A stretch of 64,000 nt of DNA from Paragonimus skrjabini miyazakii (lineage: Eukaryota > Platyhelminthes > Trematoda > Plagiorchiida > Troglotrematidae), in assembly GCA_014338405.1 (NCBI GenBank), contig JTDE01021195.1, positions 1-64,000 of the forward strand, given 5' to 3'. The notes under the pieces are model-generated. The model did no database searches. It was not told where the DNA came from and saw only the letters and a program-made list of their open reading frames with translations. A program made the position numbers and the translations under genes. The stretch's first letter is position 1, and each line of letters opens with the position of its first letter. Positions 12,001-27,000 of this stretch are shown in pieces.

Positions 12001-15000
12001 GATGCGTAAACGTTGTATTGGTTCAGTCCATTGACGTAAAATAGTACGGATGTTACAGTCATCTGTTGATCTAGGCTTACCTGTTCAAGCACTTGTGATT
12101 CCATATGACGTCTCTAAGTGTATCGTGAAGGATGAATTTCTACATGTTTGAACTTGTAGATCTGTCCTCACCTGCGTTGGACACATTAGAGCACATAACT
12201 GCTAATAAAGCAAAAACACATGAGGGAACTTGTCAACAGTAGTAGAAGAAGATTCGATACAGCAAACATCATCAGAAGTAGACAAACTCGGTATGAATAT
12301 ACGGGTATAACAACAGTTCTGTTTCACGTCACTTCATGTTGAATGCCTTGGTCTCTTTTGTCCACTCATGCAAGGTTCCCCAGAATTACAGATGTTGTCA
12401 GGTGAAACACTGAGAAGCATACACTTTTTTTTTTACAAAAATGGCTTAGTCGAAGAATAAATGGTATTCAACGATTGTAGTGTAGAGGATCGAAATCTGT
12501 GGGGACTGCACGCAGGTGATAGTGCAAACAGTCAGTAACGACGGTCTGCCTCTTTTCAAGTCAAGTCCCCCCTAGTGAGTAAAGCAACCGGTCATCTTTT
12601 ACACTATTTCTCCTCGATTATATCCAAACTTTCAACTTTTGGTGAGTTTGTATTTGTTTGCTCTGATCTTGGGGGTTCACCAGGAATGAGAACCACCAGC
12701 TGTGTGACAGAAACAGGTGCGACAGTGAGCCCGACTTCAAACGTTCATTTTCGTGTAATCTAAGCATTTAGTCGTCTACCTGAAGTTTACCACCTGTTGT
12801 ATGCTGTAATAAACTTGTAATCTCTTCTTGCCTAATTAAAACTTGTTAGCTGTCAATAAATTTATGAGGCTTAGTAACATTGAAACCAACATTGTATAGA
12901 AGAGGGAGCGAAGTCACACAGTAAGAAACGTAGTCAGCTTTCTATGGAGGAAGTAGGTTACTGTCTTCCAATGTAGTATATTCAATGAACTGAGGGACGG
13001 TATACGAATGAGATACGATGGTCAAAACCGTTCCTGAGTAAAGGCTGCAGCTAAGATGTTAGTAAAAATTCTGACGACACTATTGCTGTTATGAATAAGA
13101 TTGCGCTTAGTTTTCACATGCCTGTCTAAGAGGGTGGTGACAGACTAATTTAATCGACGAAGTTGTCCAACTAAAGACCAGATGTTAGTGATGAGGAATT
13201 AGGCAACTACCATCTGTAATGAATAACGTTGGAAGTGTATGCAGTATCACGAATATGCTAACCAGAAGACACAGATTATGACGTACACTTTTTGCATTTA
13301 CTGTCAACAGTATTTCAATTGTGACTAGCATGAAAACAAACATAACATTTTCTGAAAGGAGTGGTTAACTTTAAACTCAAACCGTACTACTTATATTACT
13401 CATAACTAGTTTTTTTATTTGAAGTTGATGGGAACAGTTTAAGGAGGAGGAATAGTGTCTACGTCTTCCCAATAGTTTGCTTTTTCGGTTTATTTCGTAA
13501 GCTGTTGACAACCATCAACCTATCAGGCAATGCTCACTTGTGAGCAGTATTCAGAGTGGTAAACTGTCCTGTGAGGCAACACATTTGTTCCCTTAAATTC
13601 AATCAAAGACCCCACGATTAGTACACGTCTTCAAGTTGAAATCATCGAAATCGCCGAACTTGTTTAGTGTTTATTCCGATTACTGATAAATAATAGAGGA
13701 TTTGATTAATATAAATTGAAAAGTGCTCGCAAGCGATCGCAGCTTCCTCACTCACATTTAGTGATGATCCTCGAAAAAGACTGGCCAAAACGATTACGGC
13801 AGTGTGATAGCTGCAACTAACTATTGGTAATATTAAACTTTTATTAACCAAACTTTCTACTACTTAACAGTAATCACACAAAATCGCACGCAACTTCATG
13901 TGAATGTGAAGATTATGGTGGGACTAGACGCTTTGGTCTATGCAGCGCAATCGTTGGCCAACTTAGTGGAGGTAACGAACATAACATTTACTTACACAAT
14001 CGTTTGACATTGCTAGATAATAGGGATTTTATTTCCGTTTGACCTGACTGCTTAGTGGGTAGAAGAACAAAAAGTCAGTCCCCAGGCTAATGATATTTTG
14101 AAGTTTATGAAAAGTGATTGAGATAAATTTATCGGTACAGGAACCTCTCTTTGCCGGTAGTTAGTACGAGTGAATTTTGGTTATTGATTACGATGATGCT
14201 TGTGTGTGTAAACATTCGGCTTACGAGCTCATACATTACCGCCAAACTGATCTACAGACGTTTGTTTACCAGCATGAAATTAATCGCACGATCGTGTGTT
14301 TCGGGTGGCAGGATAAATCTGGATGAACTTAAGTGATTATATACAACTTTTTCCTGGTTGGTTGTTTATCACAGTGTTGCAAGTATGTTTTTCCGAAGTA
14401 GAAACGTGTCCTCTTCAGACCAAATGCAACACAGTATGTGGAAAAGTAGATTTCAAGGCACGTATTCGTGATCCCCAGTAGAATATGGCTCTAAGTTTAC
14501 TTTTTGGTTATGGGTGTGGCTGCTGCAGTATTTGCAACAGTTGCAGCAGCAACGGCATACTATGAAAATGTGTCTCAACAAAAGAATTTTGCACACATGC
14601 ACATACTTGTGCCCTCGATTTTTACAAACACAATCACGCTAAAGCGGCAGTTCATACAATCGTCTATTGGTCTGAAAATGAGACAGGGAAACCGATCCAA
14701 CTTTCAATGTGTTGATTTCTGTCGAAACCCTTGTGTATATTTAAAAAGTTGAGACACGTTTTCAAGACATCTGTAAGCTTAGCTAAACAACAGAAGCAAT
14801 TACCATAAGTGATAGTCTTTTTAGAGTTCGAAAAACTGTTCGTTCTTAGTGCGATGTCCACTTGGCTTACCCCACCGGGTTGTAAATTTAATCATAACAA
14901 AGACGATTAAAAGTCTGAATTTAGTTTTCTTCTAAAGGTATAGATCGTGACTTTGACAAAGTGTTTCCTTCCTATTCTGTGCAGTCAGATGCATATGAAT

Positions 15001-18000
15001 GTCGATAAAACACCATTTCAGATCGTTGCTGCGTATTTTTCTAGCATTTTGAACCAAACATCTGGCTATCAAGCATAGTTAAGATGATCTATAGAGAAAA
15101 AGTGTTGCTGAAATCCGAATTGGTAATCGTTCGGAAATTTTAGTCTTTGGTGGTATGTTTGATGGAGGGTAAAAAAATCGTTTGCCCATACACCTTTGAA
15201 CAAACCGGCTGTTAGTTTGCACCGCACTAAAAATGAATTTTACACGTTCTGATAAACATTCAGCGCTGTTGTTTATATTTGATTTCACACTTCTTTTTAT
15301 TACTGCATTTTTGGAATTTAATTTGCCCGCTTGAACTAAGTTGTTTTAGAATCATTGCAATGAAGTAATGTGTTGAAGCGCAACGATGCCGATTGTCGCT
15401 CATTCCACTGGGCAATTCCTCTTAGTGAACTGTTCTATACCTTAGCTCATTAAATACCGTGCGATCCAGCCATCAATTCAGACCTAAGATCAGAGCTTAG
15501 ATACGGTATTTCTATCGTGTGTGATGATACAGTGTTGGAAAAAGTTGCATCCTGAGAAAATAGGCCACAGTCCAGTCTCAGTCGTTGCTAGATTGTGCAC
15601 TACTAACCAGCTCAAACGAAACTGAAGTTGAAAATGAGTTGTTTTAAAAGTTTATGGAAGTGCGACAGCTGTGACCAGTTAACAGTTATGTTAAATTTTT
15701 ATCGACGAAAATTCCGTACTACTTATCAATTGTCTGAATACCGTTCAACAAGCTCAATGGTTCTTGTTATCTTAACTTTGAACAAAGTCCTAGTCGTGAG
15801 GTCATCGCTTGGAAGTAACACGATGGTTATTGTGTTTTCTCTCGAGGAGATCGAGCAAACTGAGCATTAATCACAAGTGAACGTGGCTAAGCGTTTTCGC
15901 ATGACAATTCCGAGCTGCTTAATGTGAGCTCATTGGCTCCATGGTGGACACTGTGGCATCGTTACAACATAGGTTTGAGTTCTGACAAGGATACTCCTTA
16001 CTGGTGATGCGAATCAAGAACAAAGCGCGAGTATGGTGCTTTCTATTTTCAGAGGGAGGTTGTCAGAATGTCTACTTGGATAACTAGTCTGTTCTCAACT
16101 GTAGGGGTTGTTTAATTTGTAGCAACTTTCTCCCCGATTAATTTTCAGTAAGCTGCACACACTGTTTAGTATACAGCACCATGAAGCTAAGTAATGAACC
16201 ACAAATCAGTGCGATTTATATACCTGGAGTAACTGTGGGAGCTTGTTAAGTTTAGACTGCGTATGTCCTGAAAAGAGCCCCAAATAATCATTTCGATGCT
16301 TGAGTGGTTTGAAATTTAATTTCGGCTTTATATAGTTGGAACAGTACTGAGGAAAATCTGAGCCGTTACTCCCATTTGTGTTGGTGTTTGCAAACAATTT
16401 CTAAAGGCGATTTTTCGGACTTGAATGTGTACTATACTGCGATGAAAACATACATCCCCTCATCCTAGCGAGGACTGTTTCTGTCACCTAATTTGCTAAC
16501 GCAAATCGTCAGATGGTTATAAGATATACTGATAGCAAACCCTTGTCCGCAGTGTGGCGTGGATGGATAAACAACACCAGACACGGACGAACCTTATCTA
16601 CATCAGTCTTACCCCCACCTAATAGGCAAACGATTCGACCAACCAATTCAGTGGCAGCGCAGATTGACCTAACCACGACAAATCCCACGTGAACTCTGTT
16701 CATTTGTTAGTGTGATTTCGATTACAACACTCCTGAGGAAGGCCACTCGAGGTGGTTGAAACGTAGAGTATTACAACTTGCTCATAACGTTGTGTTATTC
16801 TCAATCCATTTATCAATATACTGAATAAACTCATAAAATGCTGTGATCCGGATGTTTGTTTGTAGATAGAACACAATTCTCCTACTAACCTTATGCTGGG
16901 TAGTTTAATACCTAAGGACATGGCGCTGGGTACTTGGGGTCGATTTTATTATTGAGTCCGCTTCCGCCGTATCCCTTCCTTCAACCCTTAGCCAACTCTC
17001 TCTACTGCCTCCTGTAACTTTCCAGAAACGACTCATCCCTTATGGGAAAATGCTCTAAATGATTCCGGCGTTAGCCGCAGTGATATTTCACAGTTAAAAA
17101 TTTACTCCATTCTGTGTGTTTTTATGATCTACGCAAAAATTCCTTCTACCCAATTGTTTTCTTTCTAAAGCTTTTCTGTCAATTACAATGTACATTTTCC
17201 TTTATAAACTTTATACAAATATTTTAATTTTTCACATACAGGTAGGACAAATTATGCACGAACTGGCGCACGCTCTGGGTCTGATGCACGAACTTATGCG
17301 ACCCGACAGAGACGAACATATAGTGGTACATGAAAAAAATATACTGGAAAAATACTTGTCCGAATTCACAAAAATTCCTCCTACAAGTGGGAAACTATGG
17401 GATAGAAAATTTGATTTTCAGTCTATCACTCTCTACGATCCTTTTGTAAGTGAAACGATCATTGCTCGTGCTGGAGTATACAGCTACCAAGTGATATTTC
17501 CCCTGCCTTTTTGCATACTATTCCACCTTGAAAATGGGAGGTGTGAAAGGTGCTTTTGTTTTATTGCTGTTTCCTCAATAATGTGTGCCAGATAACAAGA
17601 CTAAAGTTCATTTGGTCTGCTAATTAGAATAGGTAAACATAGCTGTTTTTACGCAAGAGTGACTGTAATATAAACCACCTAATATTACTTTAACAAAAAA
17701 CCGATTTCATTGCCCAAAGTGGGACATAATTTATTATATGATTAACCGTTATGAAAAATTCAATTTGCTGTTTCCAAAATCTTACATTTTCTGTATTTAT
17801 CATCGGACAGGGTGCAACCAAATGATCGCTGATTCCTCTTTTCTACCTGTAACAGCATTCGAATGTTTTAACTAACACAGACATCAATTTTTAAAGCTGT
17901 ATATTTTGATAAAGATGTTCATATTTTGTCATCCAGCATTTTCATGAGATGTGAAATAACTACTACTCGAAATAGGTGGCTGTGACTTGTAAAACTCAAT

Positions 18001-21000
18001 GTTGGTTTTTATCTTTTATTCCCGAAAACGATTACCCTCGACTGGAAATAACTTTTAATCGATAAAGAAGGTTGAAAAGCTCTTTAAAACCCTACGGTTT
18101 ACGAAAGTGAAAGTCCCTTTCGGAACTTGACTGGCGGTCACTGAGGACATCAACTATCCCTATTCTTTCAGGCGGCTAGTTTAAAGCAGTCAGTTATAAG
18201 CTAGCGTTTACTTTCGCCAGCCAGTATTGTCCGTTCATCCTGAAGACTCATCAGAACAGTTCAACGTGAAAATGGTGAGTGAGCAATCACTTGTGACTTG
18301 TCCGTTGATGAAGGCCGCTGAAACACGATCATAGCCAGCATGGATGATGATTGAACTGGTGACCGGATGTGAATGTACATCACATCGAGTGGAAAGCAGA
18401 AGTATTAGGAAGCCGTTTTGCTACTGCACACAAACCTCGAGACAACATTATATAACCATCTATTGTTCAACAAATTATTTTGGTACTGTACTTGACAAAA
18501 TTAGTTTTGTGCTCGTCACCAACTAATTAACCAGCGAACCAATGAAAGAATTAGTTACGCGTTGTAATAGCAAAAAGTGATTCGACACCCACTTGTTTTC
18601 AGTACCCTAATGAATAAGGCCGTAGAAATGACTGCAACAAACTCTTGAGTACACTTTTGGAGACTGGTGGTATTTTAAATCACTGGTTAATGAGATTGTC
18701 ATGGGCGGACCACCTTAACTTAAGTCAATACATTCGACAGAGTCATGTTGTATATGACGCCACACGCGCACCTGAAGATGCCCCATTCCACAGAAATGGT
18801 ATTCTTTCTTCTCACATTGCACATTAGATTGGTTAGCTCACAGTCCCGATTTGGACGCGATCAAGAGTCTATTGTGCAAAGGTGCCAGGGTTAAAAATTA
18901 AGCTGACAAACTTGAAGAATATCATAAAATCAGATTGGAATTTTTTGTGACTTGTGAGAAATATGTTGAATTGATGGGATGCGGTTCCAAATGAGTGCTC
19001 TAGGAGTACATTTTACCGACCGAAGTGATCGAAGTATTTTGCGACCGCCATTGTGACCTCCTTCAATTCATTAAGAAGTACAGGTTTTCAGATATTCTTT
19101 TATTATTAGTATGATTTGTAAATTAATGCAAGAAGTACTGTAACTGTGACATTTGGTGGCAAATGTATGTGTACAATGTTGGGTGGTCTTATTGTTTAGC
19201 AGTTGGGGTTATATAATATAGACATGTTCTTGAAAATGTTGACGGTATTATGTTGATAGTGTTGAAATAGGGTGCTAAAAATAAGTTTTAACTAACACCC
19301 AATATTGCACGTTGAAAGTGCATCTATAAGGATTGAAAGTGCAATAAAAGTAGTCTCCCCATGTAGATGAATGCACAGCACCATCCCCGGCTGTCACTCA
19401 CGGTCAGATGGGGAAATTTTTGACAAACATTTTATGGGGTAGACCGTCTGTAACTATACTTTGAAATATTTACGGAACGAGCAAAATACAAACGGGATAC
19501 GTGTTGACGGCTGGTTCTGCTGATCGCCAGCAAAGTGTTGAACGACTGTTCTGACCTTGATGCGTCTGATTGGTACCATGCATATCAGGGAGACGAACTC
19601 ACATCATCTGGATAAATATCTAGTTGTTAGGCCACCACAGGACGCTAATTCAAACGCTTACTCACTAGACTGCGATACTGGGTTTATGGAAGTTGATTGA
19701 AGCTTTGCGAATAACTTCCCGTATCTGCCGCGTTTACTTTCCTCACGGATTAAAATTGGTCGTCTACTTTTTGTTACTTTGCCTACTGACAGTTAGGTAC
19801 CGCGACCCCACATTGGGTTGAAAAAGGTGATTCTCAACACACAATGGACGACTGTTTTAACACTGATGAAGCTAGTGAACACCATGCACGCTGAAGGATC
19901 GAATCCGCAATCCGTTAAATAGATGTCGGATTTCCATACAAGACTACTTGTTTTCATGTTATTAATACACCAAGTTATGTGAAGCACGATAAACAGTTAA
20001 AACTAGGGTTTGATAACCTAACGGAGAAAAATAATCTTTTATTTATATGTGTAGTCCTGAGACGAAAAAAGTCACTCAATGCGTAACCTATAAATTGACT
20101 CTGTTGCCCGTAATTATCATTGTTAACAGCAACATAAATTGGGTAGGTATGCTGTTTATTGCGAACTTCCCATTGCTATTGCCGGTACACAGAAAATAGT
20201 TTTTACTTAAGAACATTTTAATTGTTAATGACTTGTAACGTACCATCAATCAGCTATATGTTGTTTTCGAATCCCTAATTTCTTGTCTCTTCTTCTGCTG
20301 AAGGTCATTAAAATGTTCCGTAAGACCGTGATTCTTGTCTTGACATCAAACTGACAAACGTGATAAATAAAGACGACTCAGCTCTCAACGTGAATTATTA
20401 TCATGTTCTATTCAGAAACCATAAAAATTATTCAGTCCTTAAGGAATGTGTGACTGTTAGTAGAATTCTATCGTTTCTAGTTGACTTTACGCATTTCATA
20501 TGACGTTGAGTTTGTACGCAAGAACGTACACTGAAGTTGATTATCAATGTGCGCTTTCCCCTGTAAGTTTGATAATTAATGACAATCGTCGACTTCAAAG
20601 TCCTCAGATAAAAAAATTATATCGCAATGTATAGGCAGGTATTATCCGTCACACAGGCAAACTTGTCTTGTGATTTAATATGCCTAAAAGTAACGTTTTA
20701 TACGTGGTTTCATTCTTACCTGGATTAGTTGACCATACTTGCCGATACCTAGGGAAACTTGCATTTGAACTGAGCACAAACAGCACCTCCACCGTCGCCT
20801 AAATGCCCACTGCATATCGGATCCGTATTAGACCACCAGACCCATGAATTAAGACACTTGGTTTCAGGTTGATGAGAAGTTAAAAACTGGAACCTGTTCC
20901 ATGAGTTTTGAAATTACAAATGAGAATTTCTGTCAATTCCAAGATGATGTTATTGGTGTTAGCTAGCACATGTCCTAATCATATATACGTTCCGTTTGAT

Positions 21001-24000
21001 ATCGTATCATTCCCATTAAGTATAATTTATTTTGATATATAAAACATAAAAATTTTATGTCTTTTGGATTTGTGCAGTTTTATAGCGCACACCTTCTCGT
21101 ATCCTAGCTGTCTGATGCACAATCGTATTTACTACCAGCAATTAATTCAGAGTTTCTGAGTTCGGCTGTTGAGTAAGTTTTGCTACTGAGGTTCAACTAG
21201 TTCGAACCGGTTAACCACCACTTTGATGGTTTTATTGTGACCAACCGTCTACAGACTCCTCTCTCAAGTCCTTCTGGTAACGCACTGGTTGTCTGTTAGT
21301 TTAGAAGTCTACGGCAAACAACAGGTCGACTTTCACTCATGAAAATGGAAGCAAAACAGCAATGGGAAGTTGAAATGTTTAGTTCCAAGTAACTATAGTC
21401 GTTGTTTACTTGTACCGACAAGTTAGAGTACCCGCCATTTGTTGCATCGAATCAGAGATTGTCCGTAAGAATTGCCTAATATAATGCGGTTAGACAATTG
21501 AGTAATTTTCGATTTGCTCACAAGTTTGAACATGATTGTTGTTCGTTTACTATATAATACCCACTTGCACCCAACAACCTTCATGTAACATGAGGCAACA
21601 TCTCCAAGATCAAAGATAAACGTATCTGCATTCTTCCTAATATCATCACGTTCACTTGTTACAAATGCTAGTATATTCGTGAGTTATAAGATTCTGGCCA
21701 CAAGTGATTACGCTTGCAATGTATACCACCAAGAAGGAATTCGACACAAACATTTTTATATAAAGATCACTTCTTATTCAATTAATCCATATTACAAAAA
21801 ACAGTTGGTACAAGGTGTCACTGTTTTGTTTGTTCTGATCGATCGCGTGCATAAAATCGTTGGCCATGTGTAAAAACAAAAGTGTACAGCAATAACAGCA
21901 GCAGTTAGACGTGAGGCATGTGAACCAAATCAAGATCAGTTCCAAGACAATGATACTGACTGTACGAAAACTGTGCACAGAGAAGCGGTCGATATTGCTT
22001 GGCCATCATAGCTTACGTGAATGCCAGCAGCCTCACCCACTCAAATATCTACTGACGACAGTACCATTAAAAAAGAACTATTGCTGACCAACGTTTCAGT
22101 AGTTAGTGACTATCCAATAAAACTTACAAAAGTTTACCTTAAACCAGAAGTTATTAAAATTCATACTAACTGTTGCCAAGAAGCTAGTTTGATTGAATTA
22201 AATTTCAAAAGTGGTTACACAGCCTCCGATGTAAACCAAATTTACCATCGGCCCTAAATTATACCCACCCAGACAATGAATTACAAATACTGTTCCACAC
22301 TCAAAATACCATCTTCCATCGTGGTCCAGCGGAATATTCTGCCTCTCATCTAATTTATTAGTTCATTTGCAATTACTGACGTGTGTATTGCCATGTCAGA
22401 CAGAAATTTACAATTAGCGGAACATATCCGCATATATGATACAACAGATACTGGCAACTCAGCGGTTAGACCGAAACCCGGCGTCTTAGATTGGTAAATA
22501 CATCCTGAGTACGAGCTATTCTGTTGGCATATTAACTTCGTTTACTGTGCTGAAAGGTAATCAAGATTGGAATCTGTTGGCATTCACCAATGCTATGATG
22601 GTCATATAGTATCGACCGATTCTATGCCCACAGAAGGTGTTAATGCATTCAGTAGCACTGCGTTTGAGTTGATCCTGATTTTGTTCACATGTTTCACGTT
22701 TAATCACTGCTGTTAGTTTCATGCGTTTTTCTATTTATATAAACTATGATTTTATATATGCATTCGACGATGACAAACGAAACGCTACCATCTCATAAAA
22801 TTTGTCAAATAATCAAATAAGCTTTTTTGTATCCGACATAAATCATTTTACTTCACTAACCTGAAAGTAATAACCAACATATCTAGCTATATCTTTTCCT
22901 GTTTATTCGTTTATCCTGTTAGTTTTTTACCCTATGCGCCTATTTGCTGGGGTAGACTAGTAGTTACCTTTTTGAATAACCAGGTAAGGTCATGTGAATC
23001 CCGTGAGCTATTTCAAACGAAATCTGAAAACACTCTACTGGTTTCAGTATATGTTCAACAAACGTCATTTACAATGGTACAGAATAACAGCATGCGTATT
23101 ACAGCTTTGTAACGGTGGAATTCATATTTTTTTACGATAAAAAATATTGAAACCTTTTCTCTTTGATAATTTATTCTTCAGTCTTTTACATCAAGTGCCA
23201 AACCTGCATGGGAACCTCTGAATCCACTTGGTGACATTCCCTTATTCCCACTTCGGGAAAAGGATTTGTCTTTCGAAGATGCTGCAGCTATAAACCGACT
23301 GTACGAATGCGATGGTAAGAATGAATGAATTTTTTTTGCATGAAAAGGCTTTCTTGTTTTGTAACGTTTTGTTTAGTATATTTTTATTCGTATATTATAG
23401 ATAAGGTTACATGATGCTCACCATCAACTTGCATCAAAAAATTAACTGCACAATTACGTTCATTTCTCAAACTTGCCTTAATTTGATGGCTAAGACTCCG
23501 TCTGAATTTGACTCGGTAAATAGTAGCAATAAAATGTATTAATCAATTATTCCAAGATAACTGTTGATACCGCTAATTGTGGACAGCTTGTCGCAAGTGT
23601 TACTATGCAATTCTTAAAATGACAGTAACAAAAACAGACGTTGGCCACCAGATCATCTACCCACATCTACTTGAAACATTGTCTTGAGTGCTGTTAAATA
23701 GTAAGGAAATTTACTCAATGTATATTGGACGTCGTTCATAAGCAACCACAGCTTTCGCACACAAATAAAATTTCTTTTGATGAAAGCACTATTCACGAGT
23801 TTTGCCGTCATTAAGGTAAACGCGCTGACGGTGGCACCACTGATCTCACTCTGTTCAAGACTGGAATATCCTACGCAAAACATCAACAACTTCTGTTTGT
23901 GAGCAATGCTCAGTGTAATGAGACTAGAGTGAATCCCTCTGCTGATTAGAGAACGTTTAGTCAATCAGATCTGACACAAGAACTGGCACACACAGAACCG

Positions 24001-27000
24001 TGATCGGTCGACGTTGACCAGTCAAAACGTCATGAGTTGCTACATAAACTTTGTTTGTAAAAGATGATTATTACAACAATTTCCTGAAAGCATGTTGGAT
24101 TTAAACAATGGGTTGCTTGAATCAACATCGTGGAGAGTAATAACTCAGGTCAGTCGAAATGCATTGTGATTATTGTTCAACATAAATGATTGGTGTAAAC
24201 ACGGCTGTTTCTATACAACAGTGTTGTTTTATAACAGTGTGAGATTGCCTGGCCTCGCTTTGACCCACGCTGCTCCGATTTTCCCACACAGTATCCACGC
24301 ACGCAACATTTAAGTGTCTTGGTTGTCGAATGTATATACTTAGCTCCAGTTTTTTGATAATACTAGCAAGTTCGTTGTTAAAACCGGCATGTGAATGATC
24401 CAAACCAACGAAAGTAGCGAAAAGTTAACCTACGGGCCAGATTGTTAAATATGATCTCACACTCAAGGAGCCGCAGATAAGCTCAAATAAACAGGTCGAA
24501 CTTACCATTTATACACTTTCTTTAAGAATTAGTTATTTTCCATATCGTATTAAACCTGCATAAACTGCAACACATAGACATGTTTGAAGATTGACAAATT
24601 AAAGTTATCCGAATTATGACCAGAATCCGGTACATGGCATTTTCTTTTTACGTTATCTATAAACTGATCTTCTACACCCATATCACCCAACAATCACGTA
24701 GTTCATCAACAGAATAAGCTATACAAAATTTTTGATTCGAACTTCAAAGAAACTATCTTAGTTATCATTCGATAGTATAGCTTTTTGGGCACTACTTAAT
24801 TGGTCGGCCCATATTTATCACCTTCCTGTGATGACTCTTAGTGTGAAAGCGTGCCTACTGAATAAACTCGTTGTCATTGTTAACTACATAATGGGTCGTA
24901 ACGACTCGGTAGCCGCCTGGAATTCATACATTGTGACGATTACATTGTGTATGGAAGAAGGACGACAAAGGATAGAAGAAAGTTATGATGAACAAGAGCC
25001 ATGCTGTTTGGAATTCGAAAGTGATGTCAAGCAAAAATAAGGCCATCCCTTTTACTACGGAACGATGTATCTAGGTTTTGTTTAGTTATATAGAATCAGG
25101 TTAAAATAAACGAGAAGTGGCTAGTTGCTTCAACTCAGAGTGCAGTGATTACTAGAGCAATGTGGCCTTGACAGTCATCGGAAATATCTCAAATTCGATA
25201 AAGAGCAAATGACCTGGTAAGGCAATGAACGAAATTGAAATGAGGCTACTTCGGAATTTATTAGAGGTATTCCCATAAAAGTGTAAACGCGTTAACATAC
25301 GAATTTGATGAAACAACTTCTTCCAGTCTCTGAGTACTTAAAAAACATGATTAGACTGTTTTGCCTAGTACAGCTCTAATTACTTTTGCGTACTCGTCAA
25401 CGCATTGTATCGCCGGATTTTGAAAAATCATAGTATTTGATCAATTCTTTCACCAATGAAGCAGTGGTTTGTTTATTAACTATTGCTGACATTGCAGAAG
25501 TACTAGGTGTGAACCCGAGCTAAGTTCATTGATGACATGTCACACCATCAATCGATCAGTTGTATTAATCTTGTATGAGTCAAATTCACCAGAACTGTCC
25601 ACAGTTAATACACCTGGTGAAAGTTAAAATAACCATGTACGGGGTTTAAATTGTAACCTGGATAGTTTTGCATGTCGACAAGTAAGTTAATCTGTGTTTA
25701 ACACAGATGAGATAACCACTTGGAAGATCACTATTTCCTTCGGAATGTAATAAAAATTGTGGGTTCACTGTCTGCTGATGACGTCTAGTATTTTACAGTT
25801 ATGCCTCAGTTACGTCTCTTCGGAGTGGCGATCAATTTTAACACTCTGCCTGATACGTTAATGTACTATACGTTTTGTTGGTTTGGATCGCTCCCACGTC
25901 GATGGTAATGTTGGACTTGTTCGCAATATCAGTCTGTCACCCAAGTGTTAAAATGATCATGCACAACCGAAAATGCCGTCACAACGAGACTGGACCTTGA
26001 CGCGGTGTGACGGCTTGCGCATCTCTATGACCTATTGGGCTAAACTGGACGGTGCGGCCAACACACCGATAGAGTCACTCATGCCAGGGAGGCCAATAGG
26101 TAGAGGTCTAACAAACCAGTCTCCTGGTCCTCCAGGTTGGGGGTTGGAAGGAGGTCGGCATCTTCTTCCGGAAAACGTACCAGTTCTGGTACACTGCCAC
26201 CCACCCGCTGCCTTGCGGTATAGGCTTTTGAGCCAAAAGCTTTGGTTGAGAACCCTAATCGTTCTCATGTCTAGGTCTGGGCGCCCTGGCTGTATCTCAG
26301 CCCACACACAACCATNNNNNNNNNNNNNNNNNNNNNNNNNNNNNNNNNNNNNNNNNNNNNNNNNNNNNNNNNNNNNNNNNNNNNNNNNNNNNNNNNNNNN
26401 NNNNNNNNNNNNNNNCAGTGTGAATCACTGATGTATTGCTGTCTATGATGATGATGATGATGATGATGATGACAACCGAAAATCATGTCACTTGTGAAAT
26501 TTTTGCAGACAGGTGCATTGGATAAGCTGATGACGTTACGTTGTTTTTTACCCACTACTGTAATGACTGTGAGTAACATTTACGGCAACCAGCACGAGTA
26601 CCGTGCGTGTGGTAGCGACTTATGAGAATTAACGTCCCGATACTACAGGGCTTCCAGGCTCACAAACTGATACAAAAACTGTTCTACCGAAGTTTTATAC
26701 ACTCGACGTCTATCATAGTCAAGGGACTGCCTTGATCAACTCGTGATAGTTTTGTAATTAATAATGACAAGCAAAGGCGATCGCGCATTGGAATGAACGT
26801 ACATTCAAGGTAGCCAATCCGTCAACAGTAGCCCATGGACATATGGCGTCATATGATTATAATATGATGTAATCAAACCAGTGAATCAAGTATGCTACAA
26901 TTTGTAAGAAAACTGGTCAAGTTGGAAAAGAAAGGAACGAAAAGGAAAAAGTCAATGAACAGTACCGTGACAAAACAATTTTCATGGATTATCTTGATAC

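Larger units (their letters stand above)
10766..17241 (+). other. Intron 3 (6.5 kb)
   Basis: Donor ACA/GTAAGT, acceptor CACATACAG. It carries copies of the foldback repeat family (13545-13790 and 15594-15735) and a hammerhead-like motif at 16726-16772. The remainder is unassigned. Confidence 0.85.
25963..26483 (+). mobile_element. Insertion with 12-bp target-site duplication, probably an RTE-like non-LTR element, interrupted by a gap
   Basis: ACAACCGAAAAT occurs at 25963-25974 and again at 26472-26483, directly flanking the segment 25975-26471. The left part (25975-26315) is visibly more GC-rich than its surroundings and open on both strands. After a run of N the element ends in ATG/TGA trinucleotide repeats (26445-26471), a 3' tail typical of RTE-type elements. 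The intact duplication points to a recent insertion. No RT or endonuclease motif is visible, so either the coding part lies in the gap or this is a deleted copy. Confidence 0.7.

Noticed and set aside
17446..17595. Open frame after the SITLY motif
   Set aside because: A perfect GTAAGT donor at 17446 and the matching exon 5 show it is intron.
26271..26579. Minus-strand frame with a His run, 102 codons
   Set aside because: It reads through 100 N and translates an ATG microsatellite.
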